A stretch of DNA of 64,000 nt from Papaver somniferum. Taxonomy: Eukaryota > Streptophyta > Magnoliopsida > Ranunculales > Papaveraceae. Every line of letters begins with the position of its first letter. Position 1 is the stretch's first letter. Under the pieces are notes generated by a model. The model ran no database searches, was not told the DNA's origin, and worked only from the letters and a program-made list of their open reading frames with translations. Below, one piece after another: positions 1 to 11,796 of the stretch. The position numbers were made by a program, and so were the translations under genes. Where the stretch lies: assembly GCF_003573695.1 (NCBI RefSeq), contig NC_039362.1, positions 14,528,063 through 14,592,062 on the forward strand. Direction: 5' to 3'.

Positions 1-524
1 AAACTCTCATTTCAATCATTGAAACATTCTTAGAGGACGTTATATAGTTGTTATTCACAAACCATTTTTCTTCAAAGCTATTTTCAAGTGATTGAAACTT
101 AATATGACTTTCGTCACTAGTAAAGATGAACTTGGCCAAAACGAAAGCTTACCAACACATATTTGGAGAAATAGATAAGCGAGATAAAATCGGCTCGAAA
201 TAGCAAATGTTTATAATCAAAGTTTATATAGCAAAACGAATTTTGTCTCTAGATAGGAGATAAAGTAGATAAACTTTTGAATGATAGATAAGTTCTAGTC
301 TCCACATACCTTTTAGACGATGACGTTCCACCAGTTCCTTGAGTAGTTCTTCGTCTTTGTATGATGATCACCATGGAGTCTTGAGCTCAACTACACTTTC
401 TATCCTAGTCCGAGACTTAGCTATAAGTAGACTAGAAATCAAGACTTATAGTTTTGATCACTAACATTTACAAACATGCTTGAGATAGCAACGCATGTGA
501 GTTCGACCGAGCAATGCTCTAACA
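1..524 (-). repeat. Truncated 3' LTR of minus-strand LTR element 1
   Basis: Bases 1-524 align without net indel to 5602-6125, with about 37 mismatches counted by eye (roughly 7%). On the minus strand the LTR starts TGTTAGAGC at 524, directly after a polypurine tract, as a 3' LTR should. The rest of this LTR lies left of the window. The divergence says the insertion is old. Confidence 0.88.
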
Positions 525-536
525 ATATCCCCCTTT
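525..536 (-). other. Polypurine tract of element 1
   Basis: Read on the minus strand it is AAAGGGGGATAT immediately before the LTR start TGTTAGAGC. A purine run abutting the 3' LTR is the plus-strand DNA priming site of LTR retrotransposons. It fixes the element's orientation as minus. Confidence 0.8.
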
Positions 537-1819
537 GATAATTCTAATGACAAAACTATCAATACATATGGAATATAAAAATAGATAAATAAACTTTTAT
601 AGATTCTCTTCCACAAGCTTGATTTTCTTGGTTCTTCAACATTACTCGAAATCTTTGTCACTTCCAAGTACTCCAATGATCCCAAAGGTTGTAAGTTTAG
701 TATCACCGTTGTTGAAAATCCGTAGCCATAACAATGAGAAAACAAGAATTCTCAATCATTGTTACACAGTGACATAGTATTATTATACAACATCAAATTT
801 CAATTATATCACAACTTCGATAACAATAATATGGTGACATGTATCACTCCTCCTTAGTCAATACTCCATCTCACATGGAAACCACTCCCCCTTACATAAT
901 GATCCGAAAACCATATGTATTTGTAGTGTGAACTACACATTAGTTCTCCCCCTTTTTGTAAATAAAATTGGCAAATGTACGAAAACTAGTGTGATTCTAA
1001 AGAAATTTACATAAAGACATTTCATGACAAAAAAAAAAGTAAATACGAACTTTTCAGATGCAATCATATAGCCGAAGCTAAATGATTTCATCAAGGAGTT
1101 TATAAAGATACAAGATAACCCCTATAATATTCTACAGCCGCACTCCTCACAAAGATTTGGAAATTAAGCACAAGTTCGATTAAGAACTCTCCCCCATAAT
1201 ATGTCATTCCCAATAGAACAACAAAAGCGACCTTACTTTCACAAGAAATGAAGGATTTCTTTGGACATAAAAAATCACATACGAATATGAATTTGAATCC
1301 AGAAATACTTAATTAAATTAACTACAAGAAAATCCATGATTAATTTAATCGGAAATGCTCAACATTCTTACAGAGCCGCACAATATATACATAAAATATG
1401 GATCAGAGAAAATCAATACTGTGGAATAGACAATGATTCATTCCATTTTCCATCACTATTTGCACAATGACATACAATAGACATAATCCTCGTAAACAAA
1501 AGTTCATCCTATCTTCCATCAATATTTGCATGATGACACATAATAGGCTTACCTTTTGACAAGGTATGGGACAATCATAGTTCACGGACACAAACACACA
1601 TATCCCGTAACAAATTGCAATATAAAACCATAAAGATTAATACTGCAGAAATCACCTTCCTAACAATTTTAGAAAATAAACCTAACAAGAAGAAGATGAA
1701 AACGTTGGACATAGCTATGTGCAACCACAATAATGGCTATGCCAAACTTTAACTATTCTTCTAAACAAGACAAGAAATAAAATTCTCATCACAAGATTTA
1801 CTAGAAAATCAAAGTTCAT
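537..1819 (-). other. Non-coding internal 3' part of element 1
   Basis: No open frame longer than about 65 codons and no pol motif is seen on either strand. The stretch contains several CCCCC-type pyrimidine runs (minus-strand purine runs) near 890 and 950. It sits where pol would lie in an autonomous element, so pol appears to have been lost. Confidence 0.5.
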
Positions 1820-2205
1820 TGAGAACCTCATACCTTTCAATGAATCTGTCAAAGAAGGTATCACTGATTTCCTTTACTCTCATGAGCGTAGACACACCAT
1901 GTTCGTGAGTTAAAAGATTAACTTTACGATCAACAACCCGAGCAAGCTGTATAGCCTTGACAATTCCATGATGAGATACTTTTGATTCCGTATCAGAATA
2001 TTCTGATTAGCAGGGATTCTGGCTTGACCATCTAAGAGTCGGTTTATTTGCAGTTGAAGTTTTGCAAACTCGATCTTTGAATCGTTCTGAAACGAGTTAA
2101 ATCCTTGATAGAATCATCAATCTAGGAGTTTTGATCATTTCTTTCAAGCATATTGTTTAGAACTATCTCTTGAATTGAATCACATCCTTGAGTGTCTTCC
2201 TCCAT
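1820..2205 (-). pseudogene. Second coding remnant of element 1, function unknown
   Basis: A minus-strand frame starting with Met at about 2205 (MEEDTQGCDSIQE) continues through in-frame stops and one probable frameshift near 1980 into a second stretch (QLARVVDRKV, MRVKEISDTFFD) that ends at about 1820. The composition is protein-like: acidic, then helical. It lies downstream of the gag remnant in the same element, so it may be the distal part of the same polyprotein or a separate ORF. I do not recognise a domain. Confidence 0.4.
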
Positions 2206-2549
2206 ATCACGAAGCACAATCTCTTGAAATTTTGCAGAGTTCTTCATATGTTTTTTTTTTGGTTAGGGATGGAATAACACAATATAAAGTATATATATGT
2301 GTTTGTAAACATGAGAAGGAAACTCTTGTTATGAAACCCTATGAAATAAAAAGAGGAGGGCACGAACGTTTGTGGACCGATAGCAATAAAAACACAAGCA
2401 GGACACAAAATATTATACAATACACTTGAGAATTTCTCAATCATCATCCTTGCACCTCTCAAGCTAGAAACAATAATAAGGATACCTGGAATCAGGTGGT
2501 AGAGTGAGAAGTAATCCCACTACAATCATTGAGGAAGGAGTTGTATACA
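2206..2549. other. Spacer between the two coding remnants
   Basis: Low-complexity, AT-rich sequence with a T run at 2250-2261. Short opposing frames here look like chance. Nothing else is recognised. Confidence 0.4.
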
Positions 2550-3683
2550 TCATCTGAATGTTTGACTTTTGTGATATTTTCCTTTCTTCGGTTGACCTTC
2601 ATCCCAGATGAGTTGGATACAACCTGTTTTAATATATCCGTCAGAAGGATTTCTCTGAGGACAAAATCTAGGACCTCCTGAGATTGGTTCAAAATTATTA
2701 GGATATAGAGAGATCCATTTCCTAGACTCAGATTTACCAGACTCATTCTTATAAACATATGGAATGTTTTAATTAGTGGCACAAGAATTTATACCATTGA
2801 GATGAACATGTAACCTGAGACGATTTCTAACAGAGAGATCATCTTTATAAGATTTCTGGTTTTCTGTGGGCATGAGATTCATTGTAGACGTAGTAAAACG
2901 GTTTACTCCATTGACAGTATAAAGAAGAAAATTATAAAGATCATAAATTTGTTTCCTCCTCGCAAAACAATGAATAACATAGTGATTCTTTTTCCCACTG
3001 AAAGAACAGGTTCGTGGAGGAGAAGCAAAAACTGGCACCTATTTTAATTTCATAGCCGTATTAGAAGTTTATAAGTCATGTAAACCTTTCTTGACAAAAC
3101 CTTCTTCTGGAGAACATCTCTTCATGTGTTGTAATTCATCCTAAGAATTAGTCGGTACAAAAGTATTTCTCCTTAAAACAGAGTTTTCCTTTTCAAAGGA
3201 TTTGCAGTGTTCATGGGCTAGAATAAGGGATGCATCTAGTTTTTATTTTTCGACACGAAGTCTGTTTAGATCTGATGAATGTGTCTCGATCAAACGTTTT
3301 TCTCTAATTGAGTCTTCCATAATAATATCCTCAAGAACACTAATCTTTTCACGCTGTAGAGTAGTTTCTTGAAGAAGTTTTTCGATATTGTAAGAGAAAG
3401 ATTCAATTATATTATAGAGTTCACGTTCTCGACTAAGAGATTTTTCAAATTCATCAATGAGCTAAGCATGATTCTGAAAATCAATAGCCTCAGTAAAAAT
3501 TTTTGAGATTCTGGTGAGCTCCATTTCAGCTTTTACGATAGTGTCAAATGTCTCATTAGAGGGAATGATATCAACATTTGATAGCACAACTTTTCTACGT
3601 CGGGATTCAGAAGAATCAGCTAAGGAGTAATCCTTTGAGGTAATCCCAAGACATTTGGCATAGTTAAAAGATTTGGAAGACAT
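2550..3683 (-). pseudogene. Decayed gag-like gene with damaged CCHC knuckle
   Basis: A single minus-strand frame runs from Met at 3683 (MSSKSFNYAK) to a TGA at 2550, broken by several in-frame stops but keeping phase, so it is a real old gene. The first half is rich in E, K, R and L with heptad-like spacing (coiled coil likely). Near 3005 there is a zinc-knuckle pattern C-x2-[S]-x4-H-x4-C in which the second cysteine is Ser (CSFSGKKNHYVIHC), the nucleocapsid motif of LTR-element Gag. It lies just inside the primer-binding site, where gag belongs. No protease, integrase, RT or RNase H follows, so the element is non-autonomous. Family assignment (copia-like) is inference. Confidence 0.6.
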
Positions 3684-3770
3684 TTTGGTATGCGTATAAG
3701 AAAGAGATGAGATTTTGTCCACAAACTCAGATTGCCACAAACACATACTTGTAAGGTCTTTAAACGTGTT

Positions 3771-3787
3771 TGCCTACTCTGATACCA
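3771..3787 (-). other. Primer-binding site, initiator-Met tRNA type
   Basis: The minus strand reads TGGTATCAGAGTAGGCA, two bases after the LTR end ...CTTTTTCA. TGGTATCAGAG is the usual complement of the plant initiator methionine tRNA 3' end. The position confirms the LTR boundary at 3790. Confidence 0.8.
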
Positions 3788-3789
3788 AT

Positions 3790-6125
3790 TGAAAAAGCGG
3801 GGGTACAACGACGACATCCAATATTTTGCTTAGCAATCCATATGGACTAACTCCAATATACTTTTAAGAGAATCAACTAGAAAGTCAGACTCAATCTTAA
3901 TAAAAGTATATTAAAGAGTTATATCTCTCTTTCTCGATTCTACTAACTCAAGCAAATAAAAATATGCGAGTCTAATTGAATACAAGAGAAATCACTTGAA
4001 CGGTACCAAAGACCAATGTTCAAGGATCAATCAATTTCAATCAACAACCAAAGTTTGGATTTCCCAATTGATCGATTCAAACACACTACCTGTGATATTT
4101 CAATTATATAACAAAATATAATGCGGAAAAGAAATAACGCAGACACTAGAAGTTTTGTTAACGGGAAACCGCAAATGCAGAAAACCCCGAGACCTAGTCC
4201 ATATTGAACAAACAACGTATTAAGCCACTATAGATACTAGCCTACTACAAACTAACTTCGGTCTGGACTGTTGTTGAATCCCAATCAATCTCACACTGAT
4301 CCAAGGTACAATTGATCTCCTTACATCTCTGATACTAGCAAGATACTATGCACTTGATTCCCTTAGATGATCTCACCCACAATTAAGAGTTGCTACGACT
4401 CAAAGTCGAATACTTTAATAAACAAATCTGTATCACACAGAAAAGTATATGGTAATAGATAAATCTATTTCCCACAGAAATACCTACAAGTTTTTGTTCC
4501 ATCTTTTGATAAATCAAGGTGAACTAATTGATAACCCGAACTTATATTCCCGAAGAAGAACCTAGAATTATCAATCACCTCACAATAATCTTAATCGACT
4601 AGAAAGAAGATATTGCGAAATCACAAACGATGAGAGGAAGATGTTTGTGACTTCTTTTATATCTTTCCTATCGTAGAAATCAATCTCAAGCCAATCCTTG
4701 TGATTGTGCTCCAGTACGATAGAAACAACAAGATCAGATCACACAACTACGAGAAAGTAGTATCGGTCTGGCTTCACAATCCCAATGAAGTCTTCAAGTT
4801 GTTAACCTACAGGGTCTCGATAGAAACCTAAGGTTAAAGGAGAATCGACTCTAGCTTATACAACTAGTATCACACAGGAGGTGTAGGGATTAGGTTTACC
4901 AGTTGCTAGAGTTCTCCTTTATATGGTCTTTCAAATCAGGTTTGCAATAAATATTAGCTTAGTAACAAAGCATTCAATATTCACCGTTAGATGAAAACCT
5001 GATTAAATTCAAGCTAATATCTTTCAACTGTTAGATCGAAACTTATCCTGTAACACACAAATGAAATGTACGTTTTTAGGTTTGTGTAACCGTACCTAAA
5101 CATGTACATTTAGTTGGTTCAACAGTGGTTAACCAAATGGTTAGCCATATGAGCACTTTCATATCAACCATATTCTTCTTTACCATAACCAGTTCAAATG
5201 ACTCAAACGAACTAGTTAGAGAGTTGTTCAATTGCTTAGATCTTTATAATAGACACAATTGAAACTAAAATGATTTGATTCACTCAAATCGATCATGAAC
5301 TTTATAGCCACGTTTGCAATTATGCATTCCTTAGTTTATATAAGTTTAAGTTCATAAATAAACGTTTTTAGAAAATAACCAACTTAAGTACGCATACTGG
5401 TACGCGGACTTTAGTACCCGAAATAAGTTTGTTTTAGTTCACAAACTCCAGCCGAAATTCTTAGGATGAGAACTTCTGACAGTACACGGACTCTAGTTCC
5501 GGTTTTCCTGAGCAACAAAGCACACATACTTTGGTTCAAAGAATAAGGACTTACACACATATGTGTTACAATTTTTATATCCTTTCATGGTTATGTAATC
5601 TAAACTCTCATTTCAATCATTGAAAAATTCTTAGAGGACGTTATATAATTGTTATTCACAGACCATTTTTCATCAAAGCCATTTTAAAGTGATTGAAACT
5701 TAATATGACTTTCATCACTAGTAAAGATGAACTTGGACAAAGTGAAAGCTTACCAACACATATTTCGAAAAATAGATAAGCGAGATAAACTCGGCTGTAA
5801 ATAGAAAATGTGTATAATCAAAGTCTATATAGCAAAACGAATTTTGTCTCAAGTTAGGAGATAAAGTAGATAGACTTTTGAGTGATAGATAAGTTCAAGT
5901 CTCCACATACCTTTTAGTCGATGAAGTTCCACCAGTTCCTTGAGTAGTTCTTCGTCTTTGTATGATGATCGCCATGGAGTCTTGAGCTCAACTACACTTT
6001 CTATCCTAGTCTGGGATTTAGCTATAACTAGACTAGAAATCAAGACTTATAATTTTGATCAATAACATTGACAAACATGCTTGAGATAGCAACGCACGCG
6101 AGTTCGACCGAGCAGTGATCTAACA
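3790..6125 (-). repeat. 5' LTR of element 1 (2.34 kb)
   Basis: On the minus strand it starts TGTTAGATCACTGCTCGG at 6125 and ends CTTTTTCA at 3790, followed by the Met-tRNA primer site. Its distal 524 bp matches bases 1-524. It belongs to the same family as LTRs A, B and C further right (shared start, shared end, shared block around the AGCCTACTA motif). The unusual length and absence of pol make element 1 a large non-autonomous element. Confidence 0.85.
4917..4923 (-). promoter_or_regulatory. Putative LTR TATA box
   Basis: The minus strand reads CATATAAAGGAGAACTC. The same block (TGTATAAGGGAGAACTC) occurs at the equivalent place in LTR A near 24487, so it is conserved within the family and is the likely core promoter. 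Inference from position and motif only. Confidence 0.45.
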
Positions 6126-7161
6126 AAACACCCCTTGGAGTTCAGGTTAAAGAAATTATGGATAGAGTATGTTTATAGATTTGAGACAAGATACTCATCA
6201 TATTCGAGTTTCTTTGCTTGTTGTTTGTTTTTAGTTACTCCATCGTCCTAATTTATTTGTCCGCGTTAAATTAGAATGACCAAAATATTTCTTTAGACTA
6301 GCTCATAATCGAATGACGCATTATTTGCTAGAATTTTGATAAAACTAAATAAATTATTAGAAGAATTACTTAGGAACCTATAATATTGGGATTTGTGAGG
6401 AAGGCAGGGATAAACCGTCTTAAATATTACCATAAGGGTGTCTTAAAACTATAAAAGTACTAAGTTATCCTTTATATATATATTTTTTTGAACTCTATTT
6501 TTTATTTTAACTCTTTATTGATAAACTATTTAGATGGCCAACTAAGTTAATTTATTAGTGAATCTAATGCTAGTAATGAGTTATGATATCCGTAAATGTT
6601 GAGTAACTCTTACATAGGTAGAAATTGTGAAACCTTGCATAGGGATCCTGTGGAGAAATCACAAGTAAAAAAACCCTAGTAAGTGGACCGAGCGTAACGA
6701 GTTTAACTTCTAGGATCAAACCTAAGTTCATAAACCCTAACGCATTCGACTGAATTACATCTTACAAGCGTAACTCAAGGTGGTTCAGACAGAGAGAATG
6801 CGGAGACTAAGCCTACCTATTTTCTATTCATATAAGGAATTTTGGGAATATCTAAGCATATTTGTTATTCTACGGTTGGTAATAATCTGTAATTTACAAA
6901 GAATAAATGAATATGCTACTTTGATGACTGTTTAGTGACGAAAAAGGATTCCCTGATCATATTTTTCTCCAAAAATTGTAACTTTATTTTATTTTAATTG
7001 CTTTGATTTTTCTTTCATCTGAAACAAAAACCGTCATTGTGACGCTTTTTGACGACTAAAACTCTCCGTCCTTCGTGGGAACGAATCTTATTTGCTACTA
7101 TATTATTCATTAGTAAAGAAGAATATAAGAGAACTAATTTGTGCACCTGCGACGCGCATCA
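6126..7161 (+). repeat. LTR end of an Athila-type gypsy element
   Basis: The end is clear: a block resembling the 3' end of Athila/Tat LTRs (CTCCGTCCTTCGTGGGA at about 7064, then GACGCGCATCA at 7151-7161), followed directly by the primer site. The 5' boundary is not visible; the LTR may be truncated by element 1, whose LTR ends at 6125. No ORF is supported inside. Confidence 0.6.
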
Positions 7162-7166
7162 AATTT

Positions 7167-7184
7167 TGACGCCGCTGCCGGGGA
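7167..7184 (+). other. Primer-binding site, Asp-tRNA type
   Basis: TGACGCCGCTGCCGGGGA differs at two positions from the primer site typical of Athila/Tat gypsy elements (TGGCGCCGTTGCCGGGGA), complementary to a tRNA-Asp 3' end. It lies 5 bases inside the LTR end. Confidence 0.75.
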
Positions 7185-7289
7185 GCAGTTGGTATCTTTA
7201 GTTGTTATATCTTTTTATTTTATTTTTGCTTTAGTTTTATTTTTAGTTTTTGAGAATTTTTTTCAGGTACTTAATCTCTAGCACCGAAA

Positions 7290-8900
7290 CAATGAGATTA
7301 CCCAAGGTGTGGAATTCGAACTCGCAAAGGAACAATATTACAAGCACATCAATCGTCGCAACAATATATGGTTAATACCTACGACGAGAGAGACCCTCCA
7401 TCTCCGACGAGGAATTTAGGTGAGTTGACATATCCATGATTAGATTCGCAACCACTGTGCATTACAATCACTAACCCAGTGGAGCTTAAGTCGAATATAC
7501 TTCACCACCTACCAAATTTCAAGGGACATCCAGGTGAAAATACAAATCGACACCTTAAACAGTTCCTGAACACGATGACGAGTCTAAGGCATGCAACCAC
7601 GGCCAGAGATACATCTATGATACAAGCCCTTTCCGTTCTCATTAACATACTTAGAAGAAGAACGGTTGTATTACCTTCCTCCAGGAAGTGTTACGACATG
7701 GAATGAGATGAAAAATATATTTATAGAGAAGTATTTTCCCGCTTCCAAAGCGGAATCCGTTCATAAGGAAATTAATGGCATTCTACGGGGAGTCTTATGA
7801 ATACTGGGAGAGATATAAGAGGTTGGTGACAAGCTTCCCACACCGTAATATATCCTCAACACTCATGATTCAGTATTTGTACGAAGGATTACTTCTAGAA
7901 AAGAGGAATTTGATTGATGCAGCTGCCGGTGGTTCACTTACTGAAAATACAATCTCGCAGGAAAACTGGTTTGATTTAGAGTATGCTGCCAACGCTCAAC
8001 AATTTTTCACAAGAAACAACTCTAATGTCAGAAAATTAACGAGATTGGAGAGTCTGCATAGTCATACAATGGATGAACAACATAGAGAATGTAGTACAAC
8101 GAATGACAGCAGTGATTATTCCTACTTATGAAGAAGAGTCTGAACAGGTGAATGATGTGTTCCCTAATCAAAGTCTAAGGTGTGGTCCCTACTATAATAC
8201 TTATAATCCAGGTTGGAAAGATCACCCAAATTTCATCTATGCAAATCATCAAGCTGCAGCTCCTAATACTTATGAGAGACATAATGGTTTTCAACAACCA
8301 CAGTTCCGACCACAACCTCTAGCTCAACCTCAAAAACAGACTCAGGATTGTGGTTTAGAGGAGATGATGAATGTTACGATGCAAAAGCAAGATGCAAATG
8401 CTTAGCGACAGGATGCAATTATGCAGAAACAACATATGGCTATAAAGGACTTGCAACCTCAAATGGGACAATTGGATACAAACATGAATCAACTAAAAGC
8501 AAATACTTCAAAAAAGTTACAATCACAAACATTTGTGATTCCAAGAGAGAATTTCAATGCAGTGCTTTTCAGGAGTGAGAAGCAAACAGAAGAGCCAAAA
8601 CAACAAGAAAAGGTTATTCTGACTTAGAAAAGGAAGTAGAGGTGAAAAACGTTACAAAGGAAAAGCAAACTTCAACTGGACAACCTAAGGATACAGTTTT
8701 TACTTTTACCACACCACCTCCTTTTCCTAGTCGTTTTGCCAAGTCAAAGAAGCAAGCTCTAGACAAGGAGATTATGGATATTTAGAGCAAGGTGCATATC
8801 AATATTCCATTTATTGAGGCCATCAGAACGGTACCCAGGTGTTTATGGTGGTTTTCAGTTCAAGGCTAAAATCGTAAAACTCCATCTTTGTATTCCTACT
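7290..8900 (+). pseudogene. Athila-type Gag remnant, frameshifted
   Basis: Pieces of an Athila-lineage Gag follow one another in order: ELKSNILHHLPNFKGHPGE near 7482; after a frameshift, W-N-E-M-K-x-x-F-x-x-K-Y-F-P near 7710; after another, the YEYWERYKRL segment near 7800 and the IDAAAGGSLTE segment near 7915; then a linker with YNTYNPGWKDHPN (about 8190-8230), a Q-rich region, and PPPFPSRF (about 8717) leading towards the protease. At least three frameshifts and several stops break it. It ends around 8.9 kb with no protease active site, RT or integrase, so only the 5' part survives. The matches are from knowledge of the family; the disruptions are seen directly. Confidence 0.75.
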
Positions 8901-9989
8901 TTCTGCAAAGAAACAGAGCTGCCAAGAAATTGATGAGCGTCTATACCTCCCCGCTTACATATGAATTATGTAATTCAATATTTACGGAATTTATTAGAAT
9001 AATATTGGTGCATGTAGCAACAATCCCAAATGTTCTATGAATTTTATTCAACCTCATGTCTGCATCAGGTCCATCTCAGATAATTCGACGACCTTGTGCC
9101 AAAAAGCACATAACGCCCTTTTACGCAAAAAAAAAAAATTCACACATATAGTAATGTATTTTTCAAATAAAATATAATTTATGTCGCATATATTAAGAAC
9201 AACATTAATAAATCCGGAACTTTCCATCAAAAACGAAAACAAACAAATTTGAACAATTGTTTAAAAAGGAAAATTTGAGGACAAATCTACGTCCACAAAA
9301 AGATTGAAGCAGACATCCACCAACCAATTACTCTTTTATTCTAGAACCTGTGATGCTATTTATCCCGCTCTAGATAGTTATGGACATACCTTCATTAAAG
9401 CAAGAACAAAAAAAAAGGGAATTGAAACAAAAAAAGATGCTCCAATTGTAAACTGTAGTTTAGTGGAGTCTCCGAAGATGTATATACTGTCACATGATCC
9501 ATTACCTAACATATCTACAACGTGCAACTAAAGAAAGAGAGTCGTTAGTTGTTAGAGAATACATATAACAATTATGTAGCTTCCTGTCCGCATCTACACA
9601 ACCTTCAGAGCATAAATTTTTAGCATTTAATATGCTGGAATGCAATCACTATCACTGGCACTGTTATTGTACACCCCTAAATTGATGTGTAGCATCTAAA
9701 CCACTTCTAGGTGACTTGAAAATTGAATTACTTCGGAGACGGGTGCTGACGGTAAGTAATCTAGACAACGAAAAATCTATGCAGTTTGACATCACAATAT
9801 TGTTAGTAATTAAAACAGATACATATCTATGCATTTTGACATTACAATGTTGTTATATAAAGGCTTTAAATTACTTGGATTCCAAAACTTTGAGTTCCTA
9901 ATGAAAGCGACATGTATATATATTTTACATTTGTACTGTGAGAGCCTGTGGTTATTGACATTGACACATATATACCAAAATGGAGAAAT
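8901..9989. other. No recognisable gene
   Basis: AT-rich sequence with short frames only. A short local duplication is visible: a block around TCTATGCA-TTTGACA occurs at about 9776 and again at about 9826. The left limit is where the Athila remnant fades and the right limit is where the hAT transposase remnant ends. Confidence 0.4.
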
Positions 9990-11796
9990 ATTTAGTTCAG
10001 CAAATAAATGAAAGGCTTTGAGATCAGAAGATGTTCCATGTTTAATAACAGTTTCAAGATGAGTACAACATGCCTTCAAATGGTCATCATCCATGGAATT
10101 CAAGTTTTTCCAACTAAACAAAAATCCAAAATTATCCTCATACGCCTTGTATTGCTCAAATCTTATTCTCAATGAGCTCCGAGCTTGATCAATAATATGA
10201 ACTAAATATTCAGTTCTAAATTTTTCTTTAGCTGATTGTACCAAGTCATCTTCATCGTTATCACTCTTATCGAAGTTTCTTTTTCTACGAACTTGTGTCC
10301 GTGGAACATAAAACTCAGATTCAATGCCCATTTTAGTAGCAATTTCTTTAGATACAATCATGCATTCTCAAACCCAGTGTCTCTATACTTATCGAAATAT
10401 ATGATTAGTGTTCGATAGCGACATCAATGGGCATGGTTTTGGATCGAAAAGTTTTGCTAACTATGTAATATATCATACCAGATAACCATGCTTAATAAAA
10501 ACTCAAAGTTACTAATTTCGCTAACTGAACCTATAACAAAAGTGTTTGCTTGAATTCTAACTCTATCTTCATTATCAGTTTCAGCTACTTTGAGTAAAAC
10601 ATTTCGAATTGTATTGGGTATATTCTTGTATATTTGCATATATTCACTTACTTGTCTTAAGAAGATATTCACCTCTTTTAGAATATCTTTAGAATATTGT
10701 TGTAACCCTAACTCCTTTATATAGGAGTCTTTGTTATCAATGAAAAGACAATTGAATCATCTTTCTCGTTTTGTTCTTTAAGTTATCTCGTCTTGTCTTA
10801 GGTTATAGAAACCTGAAACCTTCAAATTGCCATAATTTGATATTTAATTTCCTTAACCGTTTCAATATGACTTTCCCATCGCATATCACTAAAACCTTCA
10901 CCGTTAAGCCTGGTACATTGTCATTAAATATTTTCCATCGTAATACAAATTTAGAAAACGTTTTATATACCATGTTTAGAACAGTGAAAAAATCTTTTCC
11001 CCTAAAAGTACACTTTACCATGTCTACAAGTGCCAAATTTAAACTATGGAAACCACGATGAGTATAGAATGCTCTTGGGTTAATATTCAGTAACCTTGTA
11101 TGTGCACCTTGATACTTTCCTTTCATGTTTTCCCCATTAGTATACCCTGCCCACGTACACCATTGAAATTAAGATTAAGAGTTTATAATATTTTTTCTAG
11201 TTCTTCAAAAAGTTATTATCCGGTACTACCATTCACTTGCAGGAACTCTATGAAGTACTCTTCCACTCTTACATGACTTGTAGAGAAATCCACACACCGT
11301 AATATTAAAGACATTTTCTCTTGATGGCTCGTATCCGGAGTGCAATCAAGTAACACTGAAAAGTATTTTGCTGTTTTAATTTTTTGAATGATTGTTTGTT
11401 TGATTTCCTTGGATAACATGCCAATCAGTTCATTATGAACACTATGACCAAGATAATGGTAATGAATTTCACTGTTGTCTATACGTCGAACATGTTCCAT
11501 CATTACTTTATCCAATTCCGAAATCATCTCAATTAACCCCAAGAAAATGCCATTGTTACATTGATAATTTCCCTCATTCGTTCCCCAGAAAGCCAGAGTG
11601 TGTTTAGCAAGTTATTTCACAACAGAAATTATCCATTGAAGTACATTCTTCCAATGTCCCTTCCCAAGATTGATTCATTCTTGAACATGTTTATCAATTA
11701 TTTTGTTCGATCCCAATCGTGTACATAACTCGCACCAATCGATCTTCCATGTTATTCATATGCTATCCAGTAACTTCATGTTTACTAAGTGCTTCA
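9990..11796 (-). pseudogene. hAT transposase remnant (ZMYM1/TTF-type)
   Basis: Minus-strand blocks occur in the order of plant zinc-finger-MYM-type-1-like hAT transposases: EALSKHEVTG (about 11790), WCELCTRLGSNK and IIDKHVQE (about 11720), EHVRRIDNSEIHYHYLGH and SVLLDCTPDTSHQEKMSL (11470-11320, the DUF4371 region with the DCTPD motif), RGFHSLNLALVDM (about 11040), NFEFLLSMVIWYDILHS (about 10500), YFDKYRDTGFENA (about 10390) and FGFLFSWKNLNSMDDDHLKA (about 10130). Stops and frameshifts separate them. The N-terminal TTF/BED part is missing because LTR G abuts at 11797, and the C-terminal dimerisation region is missing at the other end. Family call is strong; the gene is dead. Confidence 0.82.
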
